A stretch of DNA of 64,000 nucleotides from Glycomyces xiaoerkulensis. GTDB lineage: Bacteria > Actinomycetota > Actinomycetes > Mycobacteriales > Micromonosporaceae. This document shows positions 48,680-58,338 of the stretch, piece after piece. The translations under genes and the position numbers were made by a program. Position 1 is the stretch's first letter, and each line of letters opens with the position of its first letter. Under the pieces are notes generated by a model. It made no database searches. It worked only from the letters and a program-made list of their open reading frames with translations, and was not told the origin of the DNA. The DNA lies in NCBI RefSeq assembly GCF_002798405.1, contig NZ_PGGV01000029.1:186001-250000 (forward strand). The letters are read 5' to 3'.

Positions 48680-49170
48680 AACCTGAAGCTCGGCACGCCG
48701 TCTGTCCCGGTTCGTTCGATCCGGTGACCTACGGTCATCTCGATATCATCGGCCGCACCTCACAGTTGTACGATGAGGTCTGGGTCGCGGTCTTCCACAA
48801 CGCCTCGAAGAGGAATGCGGTGTTCAGCGTCGAGGAACGGGTGGAGCTGCTGCGCGAGACCACCGGTGACATGCCGAATGTCAGGGTGGCCTCGTTCCGC
48901 GGGTTGGTCGTCGACTTCTGCACCGACCACGGCGTCGGCGTCATCGTCAAGGGCGTGCGCGCGGTGTCGGACTTCGACTACGAACTGCAGATGGCCCAGA
49001 TGAACTACGGGTTGGGAGGCGTTGAGACGGTGATGATGCCCACCAATCCGCTGTACTCTTTCCTTTCGTCCTCCATGGTCAAAGACGCGGCCAAGTGGGG
49101 CGGGGACATCTCGCCGCACGTGCCGGAGGTCGTCCAACGACGACTGGTGGAACGCATGCGCCGGGATTGA
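48676..49170 (+). CDS. coaD: Phosphopantetheine adenylyltransferase
   Basis: 164 residues from GTG 48676. Fourth step of CoA synthesis: ATP plus 4'-phosphopantetheine to dephospho-CoA. Nucleotidyltransferase motif CPGSFDPVTYGHLDII (T/HxGH) and the C-terminal NPLYSFLSSSMVKDAA. Coupled to rsmD, as in most bacteria. Confidence 0.97.
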   Translation: MKPEARHAVCPGSFDPVTYGHLDIIGRTSQLYDEVWVAVFHNASKRNAVFSVEERVELLRETTGDMPNVRVASFRGLVVDFCTDHGVGVIVKGVRAVSDFDYELQMAQMNYGLGGVETVMMPTNPLYSFLSSSMVKDAAKWGGDISPHVPEVVQRRLVERMRRD

Positions 49171-49205
49171 CGGTGAAACCGGCCCCAATACGGGACAATA
49201 ACCCC

Positions 49206-49745
49206 ATGACAGATATCGACGGGAGCAAATCGGTGGGTCCGCTCGACAGGATCGAAGAGATCATCGCCTATGTGGAGGCGGCGAAGGCCGTCCCGATGTC
49301 CCGAAGCTGCAAGATCGATCGCGCCGAGCTCATCGCGCTGGTGGAGGAGCTCCAGAACGAGCTCCCGGCGGACATCCGCCGCGCCGAGGCCATGCTGCAG
49401 GAGCGAGACAAGATCATCGAGGCAGGCGAGCGGGAGGCAGAGCGCATCATCGCCGAGGGCGAGGCCGAGCACGCGCGGCTCGTCTCACGCCACGAGGTGA
49501 CGGTGTCGGCCGAGCACGAGGGCAACCGCATCATCAACGAGGCCCGCGGCGAGGCGCAGCGGCTGCGCGACGAGGTCGACGAGTACGTGGACACCACGCT
49601 CGCCAACTTCGAGCAGTTCCTGCACCGCGCCCTGTCGGGCGTCGAACGCGGCCGGGACAAGATGCACACCCTGCGGGAGATCGGCACCTTCACCGCGCCG
49701 CAGGAAGCGCCCGAGGAAGAGGAGAAGCCACTGCCTCAGTTCTGA
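49206..49745 (+). CDS. DivIVA-like coiled-coil protein
   Basis: 179 residues from ATG 49206. After a short head (VGPLDRIEEIIAYVEAAKAVPMS) comes a long heptad coiled coil (ADIRRAEAMLQERDKIIEAG through RLRDEVDEYVDTTLANFEQF) and a Pro/Glu tail (EEEEKPLPQF). Actinobacteria keep such a gene between coaD and the DUF177-rpmF pair; it resembles DivIVA/SepIVA-like scaffolds and may help place cell-wall synthesis. It is not DivIVA itself, which sits in the dcw cluster. Confidence 0.8.
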   Translation: MTDIDGSKSVGPLDRIEEIIAYVEAAKAVPMSRSCKIDRAELIALVEELQNELPADIRRAEAMLQERDKIIEAGEREAERIIAEGEAEHARLVSRHEVTVSAEHEGNRIINEARGEAQRLRDEVDEYVDTTLANFEQFLHRALSGVERGRDKMHTLREIGTFTAPQEAPEEEEKPLPQF

Positions 49746-49859
49746 CCGGCTCCAACGCCCGGCGGGCCTCGTTTGGGGAGGTCGGACCCGCTGGGGTAGC
49801 ATTGTCGGTCGGCCTCGATCGAGGCATGTCTCCCTGAAGGTTAGGACCGCAGTTCAGCG

Positions 49860-50435
49860 ATGACGAACACCGCTCTGGATCCCGCCGCCCCGCTGGTGGT
49901 CGACACCGCGGAGCTGGGGCGCAGCGCCGGCGCGACCGTCGAGGTCGTGCGCGAGGTCGTCGCGCCCGAGGCGTTCGGGCTCGAGGTGTACCGCGTCCCC
50001 GAATCCGCGCCCCTTGCGATCGATCTCCGCCTCACGGCCGTCACCGAGGGCGTCCTCGCCAACGGCGAGGTCGAGGCGCCGGTCTCGGGCGAGTGTGCGA
50101 GGTGCCTCGCACCGATCGAGGACACCGTCAGGGTCCCGGTGCAGGAGCTGTACGCTTATGAAGGCTCCGTCACCGAAGAGACCACTGACGCAGACGAGAT
50201 TCTGCGGCTCCAGGGGGATCTGCTCGATCTGGAGCCTGCGGTTCGGGACGCGCTGGTGCTGGCGATGCCGGTCACCCCGCTGTGCCGGCCCGATTGCCCG
50301 GGGCTGTGCGCCGATTGCGGCGTCCCCTGGGACGAGCTGCCCGCCGACCACCGGCACGAGTCGGTGGATCCGCGATGGGCGGCATTGGAGAAATTGCGGT
50401 TCGTCGACGCCGAAGGCGACGACGGATCGAAGTAG
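49860..50435 (+). CDS. YceD/DUF177 family protein
   Basis: 191 residues. The family core CARCLAPIEDTVRVPVQELY and the zinc-like CRPDCPGLCADCGVPWDE are both seen; DUF177 proteins are needed for 23S rRNA maturation or 50S assembly in plants and bacteria. It sits 27 bases before rpmF, the conserved pairing. ATG 49860. Confidence 0.92.
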   Translation: MTNTALDPAAPLVVDTAELGRSAGATVEVVREVVAPEAFGLEVYRVPESAPLAIDLRLTAVTEGVLANGEVEAPVSGECARCLAPIEDTVRVPVQELYAYEGSVTEETTDADEILRLQGDLLDLEPAVRDALVLAMPVTPLCRPDCPGLCADCGVPWDELPADHRHESVDPRWAALEKLRFVDAEGDDGSK

Positions 50436-50462
50436 CACAGCGGAAAAGTATGGAGTACTGAA

Positions 50463-50636
50463 GTGGCTGTTCCCAAGCGTCGTATGTCGCGCAGCAACAC
50501 CCGGCACCGCCGGTCGCAGTGGAAGGCCGCCCCGGTGCGGTTGGTCGAGTGCCCGCAGTGCCACGCCCAGAAGCGCGGCCACCAGGTCTGCGAGGTCTGC
50601 GGAACCTACAAGGGCCGCCAGATCCTCGAGACCTAG
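50463..50636 (+). CDS. rpmF: 50S ribosomal protein L32 (zinc-binding type)
   Basis: 57 residues, GTG start ([20 protein letters not shown]). The zinc ribbon is [18 protein letters not shown] with two CxxC pairs. Too short for most ORF callers at a 60-residue cut-off. Between DUF177 and rnc as usual. Confidence 0.96.
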   Translation: MAVPKRRMSRSNTRHRRSQWKAAPVRLVECPQCHAQKRGHQVCEVCGTYKGRQILET

Positions 50637-50818
50637 AGGGCCCGAATGGGCCCTTGTGGCCCGGGTGGACCGCCTCAGAACAATCCGAGCGGCGGCTGGA
50701 CTCGCCGCGAGTACGCTCCGCAAGCTCCGCAGACGTACCGGCTCCTCACCGGCCCGGTCGGATTGGCCCGGAGACGGCCCCACTGACGCCCCGATCGGTA
50801 AGCCTGAGTGGGAGACTT

Positions 50819-51535
50819 ATGGGCGACAAGGCAGTACAGCATTTCGAAGCGGTGTTCGGGGTCAGCGATGTCGACCCCGAACTGCTGCGTCTCGCCTTGA
50901 CCCACCGCTCCTACGCTTACGAGCACGGCGGCATCCCCACCAACGAGCGCCTCGAGTTCCTCGGGGACTCGGTCCTCAGCCTGGTGATCACCACCGCCCT
51001 GTACCGCAACCACCCCGACCTTCCCGAGGGGCAGTTGGCGCGGCTGCGGGCGTCGGTGGTGAACATGAAGGCGCTGGCGGGCGTCGCCCGCCGGATGGGC
51101 GCCGCGGGGATCGGCCCCCACCTCTACCTCGGCAAGGGCGAGGAGTCCTCGGGCGGCCGGAACAAGAACTCGATCCTGGCCGACGCGGTGGAGGCGCTGC
51201 TCGGCGCGATCTACCTGCAGTACGGGATCGAGACCGCCAAGCGCGTCATCCACGACTTCTTCGACCCGCTGATGGAGCGCGCCGCCGGCCAGGGTGCGGC
51301 CCTGGACTGGAAGACCAGCCTGCAGGAGCTCACCGCCGACTCCGGCCTCGGCGTGCCCGAATACCGGATCTCCGAATCGGGCCCCGACCACGCCAAGCGG
51401 TTCACCGCTTGGGCCGTGGTGGCGGGGGAGGAGTTCGGCGAAGGGACCGGCGGCTCGAAGAAGGACGCCGAGCAGATCGCCGCCGAACTGGCCTGGCGCG
51501 TGCTCTCCGAGCGCCTGGGCGTCAGGCAGCGGTAG
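50819..51535 (+). CDS. rnc: Ribonuclease III
   Basis: 238 residues from ATG 50819 with GGGAG upstream; the open frame upstream is not conserved. It cuts double-stranded RNA, including rRNA precursors. Catalytic signature [12 protein letters not shown]; dsRNA-binding domain at the C-terminus ([20 protein letters not shown] and [17 protein letters not shown]). Convergent with mutM, stops 4 bases apart. Confidence 0.95.
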   Translation: MGDKAVQHFEAVFGVSDVDPELLRLALTHRSYAYEHGGIPTNERLEFLGDSVLSLVITTALYRNHPDLPEGQLARLRASVVNMKALAGVARRMGAAGIGPHLYLGKGEESSGGRNKNSILADAVEALLGAIYLQYGIETAKRVIHDFFDPLMERAAGQGAALDWKTSLQELTADSGLGVPEYRISESGPDHAKRFTAWAVVAGEEFGEGTGGSKKDAEQIAAELAWRVLSERLGVRQR

Positions 51536-51539
51536 TGCC

Positions 51540-52370
51540 TCAGCGCTGGCAGTCCGGGCAGAAGTGGGCCGATCGGTCCCCGATGACCTCTCTGCGGATC
51601 GCGGTGCCGCACCGGCGGCACGGTCGGCCCGCCTTGCCGTAGACGGCCAGGTCCCGTGAGAAGTGGCCGGACTCGCCGTTGACCCGCACGTACAGTTCGT
51701 CGAATGAGGTCCCGCCCGCCTCGATCGCCTCGGCCAGCACCGCCTCGACGCAGCGCAGCAGCTCGGCGGCCTCGCGCTCCGAGACACGCGCGCCCGGGCG
51801 CCGGCCACGGATGCCCGCGCGCCACAGCGCCTCGTCGGCGTAGATGTTGCCGACCCCGCTGATCCAGGTCTGGTCGAGCAGCGCCTTCTTCACCTCGATG
51901 CGGCGCGAACGCAGGCGCGCGGCGCACCGCGCGGGGTCGAACTCGGGCTCGAACACGTCGGGCGCGATGTGCCCGAGCGTCTTCGGTACCGCGCCGTCCA
52001 GGTCGGCGACCTCCAGGCACCCGAAGGTCCGCTGGTCTACGAACCACAGCTCCTGCTCGTCGGCGAACCGCAGGCGCGCCCGCAGGTGCCGGTGCGCCTC
52101 GGCCCCGGCGTCCTTCACCAGGAACTGGCCGCTCATTCCCAAGTGGCACACCAGCGCCCGTCCGTCGTCGAGGTGCAGCCACATGAACTTGCCGCGTCGC
52201 CCGCTGCCGTTGACGGTCAGTCCGGTCAGCGTCGCGGCGAAGTCGTCGGCGCCGGGGAGGTGGCGGCGCACCGACCGCGGGTGGTGGACCTCGACGGCGC
52301 TGATGCGTCCGCCGCGGATCGCCGCGTCGACGCCGCGGCGGACGGTCTCTACTTCGGGGAGTTCCGGCAC
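51540..52370 (-). CDS. mutM: Formamidopyrimidine-DNA glycosylase
   Basis: 276 residues. It removes oxidised purines such as 8-oxoguanine. The catalytic N-terminus is MPELPEVETVRRGVD (Pro2 nucleophile, Glu3), with HLGMSGQF and a C-terminal zinc finger CRRCGTAIRREVIGDRSAHF followed by CPDCQR. Nei-type relatives lack this pairing of motifs. Confidence 0.94.
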   Translation of the reverse strand: MPELPEVETVRRGVDAAIRGGRISAVEVHHPRSVRRHLPGADDFAATLTGLTVNGSGRRGKFMWLHLDDGRALVCHLGMSGQFLVKDAGAEAHRHLRARLRFADEQELWFVDQRTFGCLEVADLDGAVPKTLGHIAPDVFEPEFDPARCAARLRSRRIEVKKALLDQTWISGVGNIYADEALWRAGIRGRRPGARVSEREAAELLRCVEAVLAEAIEAGGTSFDELYVRVNGESGHFSRDLAVYGKAGRPCRRCGTAIRREVIGDRSAHFCPDCQR

Positions 52371-52377
52371 GGACCCA

Positions 52378-53037
52378 TTATGGGGCCGAAGGCGCCGAGC
52401 TCAGTTGCGGGCTCCCGTCGTGCACCGTCTCGAGGCCGTAGTTGATCGCGAAGGCGACGGCGCCCAGCCGGGAATTGACCCCGAGCTTGCCGAGGACGTT
52501 CTGGACGTGGGAGCGGACGGTCGAGACCGACACGCCCATCGCGGCGGCCATGTGGCTGGTGGGCTCGCCCCGCACGATGCGGCGCAGGACGTCGTCCTCG
52601 CGGGGGGTGAGGTGGTCGGCGAGTTCGTGCGCGTCGCGGGCGCCGAGCAGGGGGGCGGGCTGGAGGGCGGCCCGGAGGAGCCGCGGGTCGTAGTAGGGCG
52701 GGTCGGTCATGCTGCGGTCGACGGCGACCAGCAGGTCCTGCGGCATGATGTGGGTGTTGGCGATCCCGCGGGCCGACATCGAGACGGCCTTGCGCAGGAC
52801 CGCGCCGTCCTCGCGGTCGGTGATGAGGAACACCGGCCGTCTGCAGTCGGTGAGTATCCGGTTTCTGGATACCGCCTCGAGGGCGACCAGGCAGCAGTCG
52901 ACCCGGTCGTCGTCTGAGGCGAGCGCCTTGGGGCTCCCGGCGTCGACGGTGATGTCGCCGCGGCGGTGGAGCAGGGGTCGGATGCTGGCTGAGAACACCT
53001 GATTGGGGTCGTACAGCATGACACGCACGGTTGGCAC
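52378..53037 (-). CDS. LuxR-type regulator with degenerate receiver domain
   Basis: 219 residues from GTG 53037. The C-terminal LuxR HTH is clear (LTPREDDVLRRIVRGEPTSH, then VSVSTVRSHVQNVLGKLGV). The N-terminal half folds like a response-regulator receiver (VRVMLYDPNQVFSASIRPLL), but the phosphoacceptor Asp is replaced: DCCLVALEAV has Ala where the DLVLLDxxMP pattern has Asp. So it is not controlled by ordinary phosphotransfer; no sensor kinase is near. Target unknown. It stands between mutM and a CAP-domain gene, all on the minus strand, with a 210-base gap upstream. Confidence 0.85.
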   Translation of the reverse strand: MPTVRVMLYDPNQVFSASIRPLLHRRGDITVDAGSPKALASDDDRVDCCLVALEAVSRNRILTDCRRPVFLITDREDGAVLRKAVSMSARGIANTHIMPQDLLVAVDRSMTDPPYYDPRLLRAALQPAPLLGARDAHELADHLTPREDDVLRRIVRGEPTSHMAAAMGVSVSTVRSHVQNVLGKLGVNSRLGAVAFAINYGLETVHDGSPQLSSAPSAP

Positions 53038-53247
53038 CTCGTCCTTCGAGTTTCTGCTCGCCTCCCCGGTCGCGCGCCCTTTCGGGCGGCGATCTCAGAA
53101 TGACTGTTTGTAATCGCCGAGTCCAGGTCTGAGTCGGATGGCCGACAGAAGGGGGTCACCTCGGGGTGGGAGCTGCGATAATGCTGGTCCTGCCGCAGCG
53201 GCGGTAACCGAGGTTCGACCGCCGCGGTTCGGTCGTGCCGTCCTGTC

Positions 53248-53961
53248 TCAACCGAAGTTCTGGACCCAGTAGATGGTCCCGTCGCGGTCGGCGGTGCCGA
53301 CGCCCAGGACGTTGTAGCCGCAGTTGAGGATGTTGGCGCGGTGGCCTTCGGAGTTCATCCAGCCCTCCATGACCGACGCCGGGTCGGGGTAGCCGTAGGC
53401 GATGTTCTCGCCGACGCCGCCCTCGTAGCCCTGCTCGGCGGCCCGGTCGGTCGGGCTGCGGCCGTCCTGCGAGGTGTGGTCGAAGTAGTCGTTCGCGGCC
53501 ATGTCCTCGGCGTGCAGTCGGGCAGCGGTGTCGAGCCGCGAGTCCGGTTCCAGCGGGCCGCAGTCGGCGGCCGCGCGCTCGTCGTTGACGAGGGCCAGGA
53601 CGGCTTCCTCGCGGGTCCGGTCCGGCGCTCCGCCGCCGTCGTCCCCGCCGCTCGGCTCGGAGTCCTCGCTCTGCTCGTCCTCGTCGGGCGCGGGGGAGGC
53701 GGACTCCTCCTCGGCGTCCTGGGCCCGGACCGAGGCGTCGTCTATGTCGAGGTCGGGCAGTGCCTCGGCCGAGGCCGGGGCGTCACCCAGCCGGGTGGAA
53801 TCGACGCCGCCGGCGGCGGTGCGCCGGTCGCCCAGTGGCGAGTCGAGCGCCCAAAGTGAGATCGTCGCCGCGAGCAGAGCGCAGGCCAGGATGATCGCCA
53901 GGAACATCCGGCGCCGGCCTTCGGCGGGATTGCGATGGCGCCCGCCTCTGGGTCTGGTCAT
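53248..53961 (-). CDS. Secreted/anchored CAP (SCP/PR1) domain protein
   Basis: 237 residues. Basic start and one hydrophobic helix (RRRMFLAIILACALLAATIS), an acidic Ser/Asp/Glu linker (60-110), then a CAP domain with LALVNDERAAADCGPL, ARLHAEDMAANDYFDHTSQD, GVGENIAYG and WMNSEGHRANILN, the CAP core His and Glu. Bacterial members (YkwD-like) are secreted and of unknown role, sometimes in spores or cell wall. Independent of the regulator gene as far as the gap allows. Confidence 0.88.
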   Translation of the reverse strand: MTRPRGGRHRNPAEGRRRMFLAIILACALLAATISLWALDSPLGDRRTAAGGVDSTRLGDAPASAEALPDLDIDDASVRAQDAEEESASPAPDEDEQSEDSEPSGGDDGGGAPDRTREEAVLALVNDERAAADCGPLEPDSRLDTAARLHAEDMAANDYFDHTSQDGRSPTDRAAEQGYEGGVGENIAYGYPDPASVMEGWMNSEGHRANILNCGYNVLGVGTADRDGTIYWVQNFG

Positions 53962-54280
53962 GAGGGTGCGGCGACCTCGTTACACGGAGTTACATGATGA
54001 ATATTCCGGTTTGTCGGGCACCATATCAGGTCGCGAAGGGTGACGGGGATCGCCGGTTGTGACCCCCGTCGAAAGCGGAGGGCAAAGGATGTGTAAAGCT
54101 TGACGAGGACCGCCGCTCGGGCGGATGATGTTCAGAGACGATCAGTGTTCACGAGCCGTGCTCCACTGGTCCAGGCCGGGGTAACTGGCCCTGGCTGCCA
54201 AAAATTCACTCAGCTACATGCGACGTTATTTATGGTGCGTACACCACCGTCACCAAACGACGCGATCGCAAGGAGAAACT
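53962..54280. other. Intergenic region CAP protein / small coiled-coil protein
   Basis: 319 bases, no gene. It is A+T-richer than its surroundings. TTGACG near 54100 lacks a good -10. Close to the 54281 start, TTCACT (about 54207) and ATTTAT (about 54230) are 17 bases apart and may be its promoter. I see no operator or RNA structure of note. Confidence 0.3.
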
Positions 54281-54469
54281 ATGGCGAAAGCCCTCTACGG
54301 CCACGTCGGCCAGGCGCCGAACAAGCGCCTGCTTGAAGAAGTGGTCCAGCTACGTGCGCGGGTACGCAGCCTCGAGACCGAACTCGCCGAGCTTCGCGCC
54401 CGGGAGAACGAGGTTCAACACGAAGAAGCCGAGGAGTTGATGCGGCTGTCCGAGCCCGCGTTGACTTAG
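54281..54469 (+). CDS. Small conserved coiled-coil protein
   Basis: 62 residues from ATG 54281 with a strong AAGGAGA at 54270. It begins MAKALYGHVGQAPNKRLLEE, then a Leu/Glu heptad helix (VVQLRARVRSLETELAELRA), and an acidic tail. Small proteins starting MAKAL(Y/L/F)GHVG are known throughout filamentous actinobacteria but not assigned a function. It may form a dimeric coil that binds a partner. The smc start lies 210 bases downstream. Confidence 0.8.
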   Translation: MAKALYGHVGQAPNKRLLEEVVQLRARVRSLETELAELRARENEVQHEEAEELMRLSEPALT

Positions 54470-54678
54470 CGTCACTCGCGCACAGAAGAACACGGCGCGC
54501 CTGCTGCACGACAGCCGGCGCGCATTGTTGTGTCCGGCCCCGTTCGGCGACCCCCGCACCGGGGTAGATCCGCACCGTTCGCGCGGGTGACCGGCACGCG
54601 ATATGCCTGCCCCGGTCGGTGCCGCCTTGTAGTCTTGACCAACCTCAGCACGTCCAGACGCGTACCGGAGTTGACCCG

Positions 54679-57600
54679 TTGTACCTCAAGAGCCTCACGC
54701 TGAAGGGCTTCAAGTCCTTCGCCTCGGCCACGACCCTGCGCTTCGAGCCGGGCATCACCTGCGTCGTCGGCCCCAACGGCTCCGGTAAGTCCAATGTCGT
54801 CGACGCCATCGCCTGGGTCCTGGGCGAGCAGGGCGCCAAGTCCCTGCGCGGCGGCAAGATGGAGGACGTCATCTTCGCCGGCACCACCGGCCGCCCCGCC
54901 CTCGGACGTGCCGAGGTCACCCTCACCATCGACAACGCCGACGGCGCCATCCCCATCGACTACACCGAGGTCTCGCTCACCCGACGCATGTTCCGCAGCG
55001 GCGAGGGCGAATACGAGATCAACGGCGACCGCTGCCGCCTGCTCGACGTCCAGGAACTCCTGTCCGACGCCGGCATCGGCCGCGAAATGCACGTCCTGGT
55101 CGGCCAGGGCAAACTCGACTCCTACCTCCACGCCCGCCCCGAGGACCGCCGCTCCTTCATCGAGGAGGCCGCCGGCGTCCTCAAACACCGCAAGCGCAAG
55201 GAGAAGGCCCTCCGCAAGCTCGAAGGCATGCAGGGCAACCTCGACCGCCTCTCCGACCTCACCGCCGAACTGCGCCGCCAGCTCAAACCCCTCGGCCGCC
55301 AGGCCGAACTCGCCCGCCGCGCCCAGACCATCCAGGCCGACCTGCGCGAGGCCCGCCTGCGACTGCTGGCCGACGACCTGTCCGTCCTGCGCGGCAACAT
55401 CGCCAAGGACCTCGCCGAGGAACAGGACCTGCGCGAACGCAAATCCGTCCTGGCCGAGGAACACGAGCGGCTCTCCGCGCAGATCACCGAGATCGAGACC
55501 GCCCACGCCGCCGACAAACCGCGCCTGGCCCGCCTCCAGGAGACCTGGTACCGGCTCCAGGCCGTCGCCGAACGCCTCCGCTCCACCGCCCAACTGGCCG
55601 CCGAGCGCCGCCGCTACCTCTCCGAGGACGCCGGCGACGACCGGCCCGGCCGCGACCCCGAGGTCCTCGAGACCGAAGCCGAGCGCATCCGCGAGCAGGA
55701 GATCGAACTGCGCGAGGGCATCGCCGAGGACTCCGAGCGCCTCGCCACCGCCGTCGAGACCCGCGAGCGGGTCGAGGCCGCGCTCGCAGAAGCCGAGCAG
55801 CGCATCGTCGGCGCCGTCAAGGCCGCCGCCGAGCGCCGCGAAGCCCTCGCCAAACTCCGCGGCCGCGTCGACTCCCTGCGCAGCCGCACCGCCGCCGCGA
55901 CCGAGGAGCTCGAACGCGCCGACCTCGCTCTCGCCGAGGCCCGGGAGCGGGCCGAGGCCGCCGCCGAAGCCGAGGCCGAAGCCGAGGCCGAAGGCGAGAC
56001 GACCGAAGCCGACGTCGAACTCGACGAGCGGCTCGCGGCCGCCGCCGCCCGCGTCGACGCCGCCAAGGCCGAAGTCGACCGCCTCACCGCGGCCGAACGC
56101 GAAGCCGACCGGGAGTCCTCGCAGTGGTCGGCCCGCGAGGAGGCCCTCGCGGTCGGGCTGCGCCGCAAGGACGGCGCCGCCGCGCTCCTGGCCCGCGCCT
56201 CCGACGCCTCCGGCGCGCCCGACGAGGCCGCACCCTCCTCGGACCGGATCCTCGGCAGCGTCGCCGCCCTGCTGACGGTCGAACCGGGCTACGAGGCCGT
56301 CCTCGCCGCCGCGCTCGGGCGCCTGGCCGACGCCGTCGCCGTCACCGACGCCGACAGCGCCGCCGCCGCGCTGCGCTTCCTGCGCGACGAGGACGGCGGC
56401 CAGACCGGACTCCTCATCGCCGGCGCCGCCGCGCACGACCCGGCCCCGCCCGGGTACATGCCCGTTGCCGACACCGTCACGGCCCCGTCCGAACTGGCCG
56501 GCACCGTCCGCGCCGTCCTCTCCGGCATGGTCGTCGCCGACGACCTCGACGCCGCCCGCGCCATCGTCGCCGCCCACCCCGAGCTCACCGCCGTCACCCG
56601 CGAGGGCGACGTCCTCGGTGCCGCCACCGCCCACGGCGGCTCTGCGGCCACGCAGTCCTACATCGAGGTCCAGGCCGCCGTCGACGAGGCCCGCGACCGC
56701 AAGGTCGGGGCCGAATCCCGGGCCGCCGAACTGCGCGAGCAGCTCGAACAGGCCCGCGGCGCCCTCACCGAGGCCGAAGCGGCCGCCGACGAGGTCCGCG
56801 GCGCCCAGCGCCAGGCCGAGGCCGCCCACAACGCCGTCACCCGCCGCCTCGCCGAGCTCGGCGCCGCCGCCCGCAGCGCCGAGGCCGAAGTCACCCGCCT
56901 CGCCCGGGCCAAGGAGCGCGCCCAGGAAGCCCGCGAAACCGACACCGCCGGGCTCGCCGACCTCGAGGCTCGGCTCGAGACCCTCGAAGCCGAACCCGAG
57001 ATCGAAGAGCCATCCACAGAGGAACGAGACGACCTGGGGCGCGAACTCGAAGCGGCCCGCCGGAACGAGATGGAGACCCGGCTGGCCGTCCGCACCGCCG
57101 AAGAGCGCGCCTCCGCGCTCGCCGGGCGCGCCGACGCGCTGGCCCGCCAGGCGCGGTCCGAGCGCGCCGCCCGCGACCGCGCCGAGGCCCGCCGCGCCGC
57201 CCGCGCCCGCGGCGCCGCCGTCGCCGCCGTGGTGTCCGAGGCCGCCGAGTCCGCCGGAGTCAGTCTCACCGACTCGTTGGAGTCGGCCGCCATCGAGCGC
57301 GACCGGATCGCCGCCGAGCAGGCGCGCCGCGAGGCCGCCGTGACCGAACTGCGCGAGCGCGCCGCCACCACCGCCGCCGAGCTGGAGCGCATCACCTCGG
57401 CCGCCCACCGCGACGAGGTCGCGCGCGCCGAGCAGCGCCTGCGCATCGAGCAGCTCGAGGAGAAGGCCGGTGCCGAGTTCGGCGTCGACATCGAGACCCT
57501 GCTGAACGAGTACGGACCCGAGCGGCCGGTCCCGCCCACCGCCGAGGAGGTCGCGAAGGCCGAGGACAAGGGCAAGGCGGCCCCCGAGCCGGCGCGGTTC

Positions 57601-58257
57601 GACCGGGCGATCATGGAGAAGCGCGCCGCCCGCGGCGAGCGGGAGCTCAAACTCCTCGGCAAGGTCAATCCGCTCGCCCTGGAGGAGTTCGCCGCCCTGG
57701 AGGAACGCTACAAGTTCCTCAACGAGCAGCTCGAGGACGTCCAGCGGACCCGGGCCGACCTCCAGACGGTCGTCAAGGAGGTGGACGACCGCATCCAGGA
57801 CGTCTTCGCCGAGGCGTACGCCGACACCGCCCGCGAGTTCGAGCACGTCTTCCAGACCGTCTTCCCCGGCGGCGAGGGCCGGCTGGTCCTGACCGACCCC
57901 GACGACCTGCTCCACACCGGAGTCGAGGTCGAGGCCCGGCCGCCCGGCAAGAAGGTCAAGCGGCTCTCGCTGCTCTCCGGCGGGGAGCGGTCCCTGACCT
58001 CCCTGGCGCTGCTGTGCGCGATCTTCCGCGCCCGGCCCAGCCCGTTCTATCTGCTGGACGAGGTCGAGGCGGCACTCGACGACGTCAACCTCGGCCGCCT
58101 GCTCGAGCTGCTCAAGCAGCTTCGCGAGAACTCCCAGCTCCTGGTGATCACCCACCAGAAGCGCACGATGGAGGTCGCCGACGCGCTCTACGGGGTGACC
58201 ATGCGCTCGGGCGTGACGCAGGTGATCAGCCAGAAGTTCTCCCGCGACGAGGACTGA
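54679..58257 (+). CDS. smc: Chromosome segregation protein SMC
   Basis: 1192 residues from TTG 54679, which has GGAG 8 bases before and gives the family N-terminus LYLKSLTLKGFKSF; a GTG at 54619 would add 20 unconserved residues. Walker A GPNGSGKSN at 31-39, two long coiled coils (about 170-500 and 660-1000), the hinge between them (about 530-640), then signature LSGGERSLTSLALL and Walker B FYLLDEVEAALDD. It acts with ScpA/ScpB to organise and segregate chromosomes. ftsY follows. Confidence 0.97.
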   Translation: MYLKSLTLKGFKSFASATTLRFEPGITCVVGPNGSGKSNVVDAIAWVLGEQGAKSLRGGKMEDVIFAGTTGRPALGRAEVTLTIDNADGAIPIDYTEVSLTRRMFRSGEGEYEINGDRCRLLDVQELLSDAGIGREMHVLVGQGKLDSYLHARPEDRRSFIEEAAGVLKHRKRKEKALRKLEGMQGNLDRLSDLTAELRRQLKPLGRQAELARRAQTIQADLREARLRLLADDLSVLRGNIAKDLAEEQDLRERKSVLAEEHERLSAQITEIETAHAADKPRLARLQETWYRLQAVAERLRSTAQLAAERRRYLSEDAGDDRPGRDPEVLETEAERIREQEIELREGIAEDSERLATAVETRERVEAALAEAEQRIVGAVKAAAERREALAKLRGRVDSLRSRTAAATEELERADLALAEARERAEAAAEAEAEAEAEGETTEADVELDERLAAAAARVDAAKAEVDRLTAAEREADRESSQWSAREEALAVGLRRKDGAAALLARASDASGAPDEAAPSSDRILGSVAALLTVEPGYEAVLAAALGRLADAVAVTDADSAAAALRFLRDEDGGQTGLLIAGAAAHDPAPPGYMPVADTVTAPSELAGTVRAVLSGMVVADDLDAARAIVAAHPELTAVTREGDVLGAATAHGGSAATQSYIEVQAAVDEARDRKVGAESRAAELREQLEQARGALTEAEAAADEVRGAQRQAEAAHNAVTRRLAELGAAARSAEAEVTRLARAKERAQEARETDTAGLADLEARLETLEAEPEIEEPSTEERDDLGRELEAARRNEMETRLAVRTAEERASALAGRADALARQARSERAARDRAEARRAARARGAAVAAVVSEAAESAGVSLTDSLESAAIERDRIAAEQARREAAVTELRERAATTAAELERITSAAHRDEVARAEQRLRIEQLEEKAGAEFGVDIETLLNEYGPERPVPPTAEEVAKAEDKGKAAPEPARFDRAIMEKRAARGERELKLLGKVNPLALEEFAALEERYKFLNEQLEDVQRTRADLQTVVKEVDDRIQDVFAEAYADTAREFEHVFQTVFPGGEGRLVLTDPDDLLHTGVEVEARPPGKKVKRLSLLSGGERSLTSLALLCAIFRARPSPFYLLDEVEAALDDVNLGRLLELLKQLRENSQLLVITHQKRTMEVADALYGVTMRSGVTQVISQKFSRDED

Positions 58258-58338
58258 TCCGGTGGTGGCGAAGCTCTCGGGCCGCGCCCGGGCTCCGGTC
58301 AGTATGGTGGTCGTGCACTAGAGGCTTGGAGGAATCTC

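Noticed and set aside
54472-58155. 1227-codon open frame antisense to smc
   Set aside because: It mirrors smc codon by codon; the coding strand has SMC motifs throughout, and the antisense product is Gly/Val/Leu/Arg-rich without any family motif.
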